DNA of 64,000 bases. It comes from Paenibacillus sp. 32352 (GTDB taxonomy: Bacteria > Bacillota > Bacilli > Paenibacillales > NBRC-103111). Made by a program: the position numbers and the translations under genes. The stretch covers positions 62,001-126,000 of the forward strand of contig NZ_MZNT01000001.1 of the NCBI RefSeq assembly GCF_002042965.1. Reading direction: 5' to 3'. Below are positions 59,526-64,000 of the stretch, piece after piece (the stretch's first letter is position 1; each line of letters opens with the position of its first letter). The notes under the pieces were generated by a model. It was not told the DNA's origin, searched no databases, and saw only the letters and a program-made list of their open reading frames with translations.

Positions 59526-61280
59526 GTGAAACCGATAATGGAACGGTTAACGGCTATGAACGATGAATGGTCACAGGAGGCGCTGCTCCGTCAGGTTCAT
59601 GACCCGCATTCCAAATATGCGGGAGGGATCCTTGACGATACCGGCACCGCGCAGGCGAACCATCTCGGCACTCCAGCCTTCATGGCTGTATGGACGGCAG
59701 CGCTGGTGAATCCGGCATCGCGCTATTACCGCGATGAGGTCTTGCTTCAGGCGCTGGAGCAGGCAGCGCAGTTTATGCTGTCCCGTCAGCATGCAGACGG
59801 GACGATCTCCCTCGGCGCGACGAATTACCATTCGCCGCCGGATACCGGCTTCGTCATCGGCGGTGTTGTGCCGGTGGTTCAGCTGCTGCAGGCCCATGAA
59901 GAGGGATGGCCAGAGCTTGGCGGTGTAATCTCCAAGCTGAAGCTGTTCCTCGGGCGCACGATCCCGGCGATGCTGACCGGCGGCTGTCATACGCCGAATC
60001 ACCGGTGGGTGATTACAGCGGCGCTTGGCCTGCTGTATGAGCTGTTCGGACGTCCGGAGCTGGCCGCAAGGGCCGACGAGTGGCTGAACGAAGGGATAGA
60101 CATCACCGCAGACGGAGAGTGGACGGAGCGGAGCAACGGAATTTACAATGCGGTCAGCGATATCGCTTTGTACCATACCGCCCGTACATTGAACCGTCCC
60201 GAGTGGCTGGACGCCGTTCGCCGCAATCTTCGGATGATGGTATACCTGGTCCACCCGTCGGGCGAGGTCGTGACCGACTATTCAGGGCGCCAGGATTACG
60301 GGCAGCAAGCGGATCTAGCCAGCTATGCGCTCATTTACCGCTTGATGGCGGCGATGGACCGGGACCCGCTGTTCGCAGCGATGTCGGATTATGCTGCCTC
60401 GTTCATAAAGCAGCCCGGCGCTGTCAACAACAGCGCGCTGCTCGGTTATTTGCTGGTTCCTGAGCTGCAGCAGCTCCCAGGCATAGACCGGTCCGAGCTG
60501 CCGCAGGAGTATAAGAAATTCATCAACGCCGGTCATCCGATAGCAGCGCATTTGCGGCAGCTTGATAGCGTGGGACATCATCAGCGCATCCAGCACAGCA
60601 GCATGCATCTGGCTTTCGGAGCGCCGATAGTCCGGATTCGCGAAGGGCTAACGAGCGTGACCTTGATGAGTCAATCGCCTTCGTTCTTTTCTCTGCGGCA
60701 TGGAGACGTGAGGCTGCTCGGGGTCAAGCTGAGCACTTCCTTTTCCCCGGGTATTGTCAAATTCGATGATCTGGCAGAGAAGCAGGAGATGAATTCCTTC
60801 AAGCTCACGGCAAGACGAACCAAAGGCTATAACGGGCCGATTCCGGATCGTCTTCTCCCGGGAAGCCCGGCGGACCGGCTTCGGCTGAGCCCGTGGTACT
60901 TGCTGCCGCATCAGCATCGTCCGCTTACGCACGAGCAGACGCTTAGGCTGTCTGCGGAGCTGACGCAGGGGGATACCGGGTGGAAGCTTCGCCTTCGCTC
61001 GGAGGAGCTGGAGGATGTCTATACGCAGCTAACGTTTATTTTCAGTGCGGAGGCCCATATCGCCGGGGAAGACCTGCACCAAGCGGGGCCGGGCAGCTTC
61101 TTTCTTAAGAGCGGGGCCGCCCGCATTGCGGAGGGGCAGGATGCATTGGAGATAGCAGGCGGGGCCTACGAGCATTGGCTGCCCGTACTGCGGGAGGACG
61201 AGCATCCCGCCGGATGCCAATATGTGCATTTGAATCTGATGACACCGTTTGACCGTACATTTACGATAACCTTCTCGTGA
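59526..61280 (+). CDS. Unassigned protein with toroid-like and beta-rich halves
   Basis: I do not recognise the family of this 584-residue protein. The first about 330 residues are helical with repeated Trp, His and Tyr motifs (GTPAFMAVWTAALVNPASRYY, ISLGATNYHSPPDTGF, CHTPNHRWVITAALGLLYELFG, YNAVSDIALYHTARTL, TDYSGRQDYGQQADLASYALIYRL), like an alpha/alpha toroid. The rest is beta-rich. This layout occurs in heparinase-type lyases and related carbohydrate enzymes. No signal peptide is seen, so it would act on imported sugars. I chose GTG 59526, with GGAG eight bases upstream; GTG 59517 is possible. It is the last complete gene of the operon. Confidence 0.8.
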   Translation: MKPIMERLTAMNDEWSQEALLRQVHDPHSKYAGGILDDTGTAQANHLGTPAFMAVWTAALVNPASRYYRDEVLLQALEQAAQFMLSRQHADGTISLGATNYHSPPDTGFVIGGVVPVVQLLQAHEEGWPELGGVISKLKLFLGRTIPAMLTGGCHTPNHRWVITAALGLLYELFGRPELAARADEWLNEGIDITADGEWTERSNGIYNAVSDIALYHTARTLNRPEWLDAVRRNLRMMVYLVHPSGEVVTDYSGRQDYGQQADLASYALIYRLMAAMDRDPLFAAMSDYAASFIKQPGAVNNSALLGYLLVPELQQLPGIDRSELPQEYKKFINAGHPIAAHLRQLDSVGHHQRIQHSSMHLAFGAPIVRIREGLTSVTLMSQSPSFFSLRHGDVRLLGVKLSTSFSPGIVKFDDLAEKQEMNSFKLTARRTKGYNGPIPDRLLPGSPADRLRLSPWYLLPHQHRPLTHEQTLRLSAELTQGDTGWKLRLRSEELEDVYTQLTFIFSAEAHIAGEDLHQAGPGSFFLKSGAARIAEGQDALEIAGGAYEHWLPVLREDEHPAGCQYVHLNLMTPFDRTFTITFS

Positions 61281-61284
61281 AAGG

Positions 61285-61400
61285 GAAGAAGGCAGTGGCT
61301 GGATTTCATTTACGGACGTTTTGGAAGCGCTGCCTGACGGGCATGCAGCCCGTGAGGAGCTGATTGATTTTTTTCAATGAGCTGTATGAGGGGATACGGC
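61285..61400 (+). pseudogene. Decayed fragment of a GH88/GH105-type glycoside hydrolase
   Basis: Frame 3 reads GWISFTDVLEALPDGHAAREELIDFF and then stops just after a run of seven T residues; shifting the frame there continues NELYEGIR. This fits the conserved stretch of YteR/YesR-like unsaturated glucuronyl or galacturonyl hydrolases around the fourth or fifth helix. Upstream and downstream parts are missing. It appears to be the remnant of a gene once part of this island. Confidence 0.5.
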
Positions 61401-61477
61401 TTTGCAGTCTGGCAGCGGATCGAGATACGTCTTCCCGGCTTGACGGATACGGATCTTTACAGAAACATAACAACGAT

Positions 61478-61540
61478 CCAATGAAATTATAGATTCGTCT
61501 AACATTTTTTAAGGGTTGCCTGCTGAAAGCCTTTTATAAT
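61478..61540 (+). promoter_or_regulatory. Shared regulatory element and promoter, copy B
   Basis: This is the counterpart of 56310-56349, with CCAATGAA, TATAGATTC, TCTA and TTTTTAAGGGTT in the same spacing. TATAAT follows at 61535-61540, 17 bases after GGGTT. It drives the importer operon, whose first ATG is at 61588. Confidence 0.8.
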
Positions 61541-61587
61541 GAATGTATAGAAATGATCTAACCAAAGAAACGAGGAGTGATGCGGTC

Positions 61588-62553
61588 ATGAGAGCAAATA
61601 CCGGAGGCGCGCCCGGCTCCGTCGCGACAAGCGAAGCGCGCAGATCTCCCCTCCTGCAGCGAAGAAGAAGGCTGAAGCAGAATATCCCGCTTTGGATCAT
61701 GCTGATCCCGGTCATCGCCTTTTATATCATCTTCAAATACATCCCGATGGGCGGACTTATGATCGCCTTCAAAAACTATAACTTTGCCGACGGCATTCTG
61801 CACAGCCCCTGGGTCGGCCTTAAGCATTTCAAGCTGTTGTTTTCCTCCGCCAATACGGTTCAAATCATATGGAATACCTTTTGGCTCAGCTTTTTAAATC
61901 TGGTGTTCGGCTTTCCTATCCCCATTGCCCTCGCGATTTTGCTGAATGAAGTCAGACAAATGTGGTTTAAGAAATGGGTCCAGACCATCGTCTACTTGCC
62001 TCACTTTTTCTCCTGGGTTATCGTGTCGGGGATTGTCCTGACGTTGTTCGCTACCGACTATGGTTCGGTCAATAAAATCCTTAAGCTGTTCGATATGGAA
62101 CCGAAAACCTTCCTGTATGACTCGTTCTCCTGGATCTCGATCTTTGTCGGTTCGGGCGTATGGAAGGAGATGGGCTTCAGCACCATCATTTATTTGGCGG
62201 CGCTTACCACTATCGACCCCTCGCTGTATGAATCAGCCTGCATGGATGGGGCCACTAAATGGAGACAGATCTGGCATATCACGCTTCCCGGCATTCGCCA
62301 TACGATCGTTCTGCTGCTTATTCTGGCTATGGGGAGGGTGATGGAGGTCGGCTTCGATCAGGTCTACAACCTGCAAAATTCAGCCGTAGCCGGTGTATCC
62401 GAGGTCATCAGCACTTACATATATAAAATCGGGCTACAGCAGGCCCAGTTCAGCTTGACCACCGCCATGGGACTGTTCGAATCGGTCGTCAGCTTCACCT
62501 TGGTGCTTCTGGCCAACTGGATTGCCCGCAAATTCGATCAAGCGCTGTTCTAA
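61588..62553 (+). CDS. lplB: ABC sugar transporter permease (LplB type)
   Basis: A 321-residue permease of the LplB/MalF class. A basic N-terminus (RRSPLLQRRRRLKQN) precedes six membrane segments; LWIMLIPVIAFYIIFKYIPMGGLMIAFKNY is the family start and ESACMDGATKWRQIWHITLPGI is the EAA loop. I chose the ATG at 61588, with AGGAG ten bases upstream, over the longer frame from 61543. LplB-type permeases import oligosaccharides such as pectin or xylan fragments. Control is by the shared element. Confidence 0.93.
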   Translation: MRANTGGAPGSVATSEARRSPLLQRRRRLKQNIPLWIMLIPVIAFYIIFKYIPMGGLMIAFKNYNFADGILHSPWVGLKHFKLLFSSANTVQIIWNTFWLSFLNLVFGFPIPIALAILLNEVRQMWFKKWVQTIVYLPHFFSWVIVSGIVLTLFATDYGSVNKILKLFDMEPKTFLYDSFSWISIFVGSGVWKEMGFSTIIYLAALTTIDPSLYESACMDGATKWRQIWHITLPGIRHTIVLLLILAMGRVMEVGFDQVYNLQNSAVAGVSEVISTYIYKIGLQQAQFSLTTAMGLFESVVSFTLVLLANWIARKFDQALF

Positions 62554-62574
62554 TTGAAATGAAGGAGGGATCGC

Positions 62575-63447
62575 ATGAAAGCGACAACCGGTGAAAAATG
62601 CTTCTACGCCCTCAATTATATGGCTCTGGCGGCCATTGCCTTAACCTGCTTGCTGCCGTTCCTCCATATTATCGCGGTCTCGTTCAGTGAAAGGGGGGCT
62701 GTCGAATCCGGACATGTCTTTTTGTGGCCGGTCGGTTTTCAGCTCACCGCTTATAAATTTTTCTTCATTGCAACTCCGGCTGTCAAGGCGTTCCTGAATA
62801 GCTTATGGATTACGATCGGCGGCGTCACCCTGAGCATGCTCTGCACCGTTCTGGCTGCCTATCCGCTCTCCCGGCCTTATTTGTACGGGCGCAAATATAT
62901 GGTCCTTGCGATGGTATTCACGATGCTGTTCTCAGGCGGGATGATTCCCACCTATCTGGTTGTCAAAAGCCTTTCGCTGATAGATTCTTATTGGTCCATC
63001 TGGCTTACCGGACTGATAAGTACCTATAATATGCTTCTGATGCGGAGCTACTTCGAGAACATTCCCCGCGAGGTGGAAGAGGCCGCCCAAATCGACGGCT
63101 GTAATGAAACGACGCTTCTCGTCCGCATCATTTTGCCTCTGTCGCTACCTATGCTGGCTACGCTGGCTCTGTTTTACGGTGTCAGCTACTGGAACGCGTT
63201 CATGAACGTGCTGATGTATATCAACAAAAGCGACATGCAAAATTTAACGGTCATTGTCCAGGCCATGCTGCAAAAAAACGATGTTTTGGCGGCCGCTTCT
63301 ACGGATATCGTCGAACAGCAGCTGGTGATGAACGAAATGATCAAATCGGTAGGGGTCGTCGTCATGGTGGTTCCCATGCTGCTGGTGTATCCGTTCCTGC
63401 AAAAGTATTTTGTCAAAGGTGTTATGCTGGGGTCGGTCAAGGGTTAA
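62575..63447 (+). CDS. ytcP: ABC sugar transporter permease (YtcP type)
   Basis: A 290-residue permease, second half of the membrane channel. Six hydrophobic segments are seen, with EEAAQIDGCNETTLLVRIILPLSLPM as the EAA loop and YFVKGVMLGSVKG at the C-terminus, both typical of YtcP/MalG proteins. The start lies 21 bases after LplB's stop, with GGAGG before it. No ATPase gene is visible; a shared ATPase encoded elsewhere is likely. Confidence 0.93.
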   Translation: MKATTGEKCFYALNYMALAAIALTCLLPFLHIIAVSFSERGAVESGHVFLWPVGFQLTAYKFFFIATPAVKAFLNSLWITIGGVTLSMLCTVLAAYPLSRPYLYGRKYMVLAMVFTMLFSGGMIPTYLVVKSLSLIDSYWSIWLTGLISTYNMLLMRSYFENIPREVEEAAQIDGCNETTLLVRIILPLSLPMLATLALFYGVSYWNAFMNVLMYINKSDMQNLTVIVQAMLQKNDVLAAASTDIVEQQLVMNEMIKSVGVVVMVVPMLLVYPFLQKYFVKGVMLGSVKG

Positions 63448-63529
63448 CCGCAAAAGAAAGGCTGTACTGCAAAGTTTCCGCATGCTTCTTACCAAGGCTC
63501 TCTAACAAATTCAAGGAGGAGAAAGGGTC

Positions 63530-64000
63530 ATGAACCAAAAGAAACTATGGGTAGGGATGAGCTTGGCAGCTGTATTGGCTATGGGGGCCGCTCTCGCCGG
63601 ATGTACCGACAAGAAGGAGACGCCTGCAGCGTCCGGCAAAACCGACGACAAGGCACCTGCCAAACGGGGGGATATCACCGTTACGATGTATGACCGGGGA
63701 GCCGTTCCGGCATCGGAGGGCTCGTACGAGGAAAACCGCTGGACCAAATGGATAAACCAGAACGGGCCTGTCAATGTCAAGTACGTACCGGTGCTGCGCA
63801 GCGAGTCCACGAAGAAGCTGAACGTGCTGTTCGCTTCCGGCTCGGCACCCGATGTTATTAACGAATATAATACGCCGTTCCGTCACGGAGTGTATGAACA
63901 AAAGCAGCTTCTTCCGCTGGATGATTACTTGAAATTTATGCCGGAATACCAGAAGCTCCTGACTCAGTTCCCTCAACTGAAAAAAGCCGGTACCAAGCCG
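63530..64000 (+). CDS. lplA: ABC sugar-binding lipoprotein (LplA type), 3' end outside window
   Basis: The first 157 residues are visible. A signal peptide ends in the lipobox LAGC, so the mature protein is lipid-anchored. The mature start has GDITVTMYDRGAVPASEGSYEENRW and LNVLFASGSAPDVINEYN, as in LplA-like binding proteins. AGGAGG lies before the ATG. It completes the importer with the two permeases. The ligand is unknown; pectin- or xylan-derived fragments are guesses from the family. Confidence 0.9.
   Translation, partial: MNQKKLWVGMSLAAVLAMGAALAGCTDKKETPAASGKTDDKAPAKRGDITVTMYDRGAVPASEGSYEENRWTKWINQNGPVNVKYVPVLRSESTKKLNVLFASGSAPDVINEYNTPFRHGVYEQKQLLPLDDYLKFMPEYQKLLTQFPQLKKAGTKP

Overview
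The window looks like chromosomal DNA of a spore-forming, low-to-moderate GC Firmicute, most probably Paenibacillus or a close relative. This is inferred from gene content and order: a YtxC-thrS pair with a T-box leader, a gamma-type SASP, PrkA, an AbrB-family protein, many orphan OmpR-type regulators, and YesM/YesN two-component systems next to MsmFGE- and LplB/YtcP/LplA-type sugar importers. No rRNA, tRNA, CRISPR array, phage or transposase gene was seen.

Layout. 1-5.7 kb: end of a YtxC-like gene, T-box and thrS, a palindromic dispersed element between two copies of one terminator, a 3D-domain wall enzyme, a SASP, a coiled-coil protein and a lipoprotein. 5.7-13.7 kb: amt (minus) with a GlnR/TnrA-like site, a YugN-like protein, a hairpin-rich intergenic region, then htrA with a direct-repeat operator, an OmpR-type regulator and its kinase, ispH and a DUF2062 membrane protein. 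13.8-24 kb: DAHP synthase, glnA behind a perfect GlnR/TnrA site, a GNAT, a DUF1800/DUF1501 pair, thpR, serC, an orphan regulator, trmL, an AbrB-like protein with a cysteine-pair tail, and an unlisted 32-residue membrane peptide.

24-34.6 kb: a minus-strand YesM/YesN operon that also encodes an anchored coiled-coil protein and a phosphodiester glycosidase, divergent from an ABC sugar importer; then a SnoaL-like protein and an MFS carrier. 34.6-43 kb: a second copy of the dispersed element, a secreted SH3-like repeat protein, a FAD oxidoreductase, a polysaccharide deacetylase, a DUF2161 nuclease-like protein, an isolated GC-rich araM, prkA, and a His/Gly/Tyr-rich protein behind a SigK-like promoter. 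43-51 kb: a soluble histidine kinase with an apparent N-terminal LytTR domain, arsB, a small acidic protein, a YwaF-like membrane protein, a methyltransferase, a DUF2334 protein and an orphan regulator.

51.4-64 kb is a carbohydrate island: a Gfo/Idh/MocA-cupin fusion, a second YesM/YesN pair, two more Gfo/Idh/MocA dehydrogenases, a TIM-barrel epimerase, an unassigned 584-residue toroid-like protein, a decayed GH88/105 fragment and an LplB/YtcP/LplA importer that runs off the window. A 40-bp sequence (35/40 identical) lies at the same place in front of the dehydrogenase operon and the importer operon. This suggests that one regulator, probably the adjacent YesN protein, controls both. The signals most worth checking are this shared element, the two dispersed elements whose central stems appear to covary, the htrA operator, the nitrogen-control sites, the LytTR-kinase fusion and the SigK-linked His/Gly protein.
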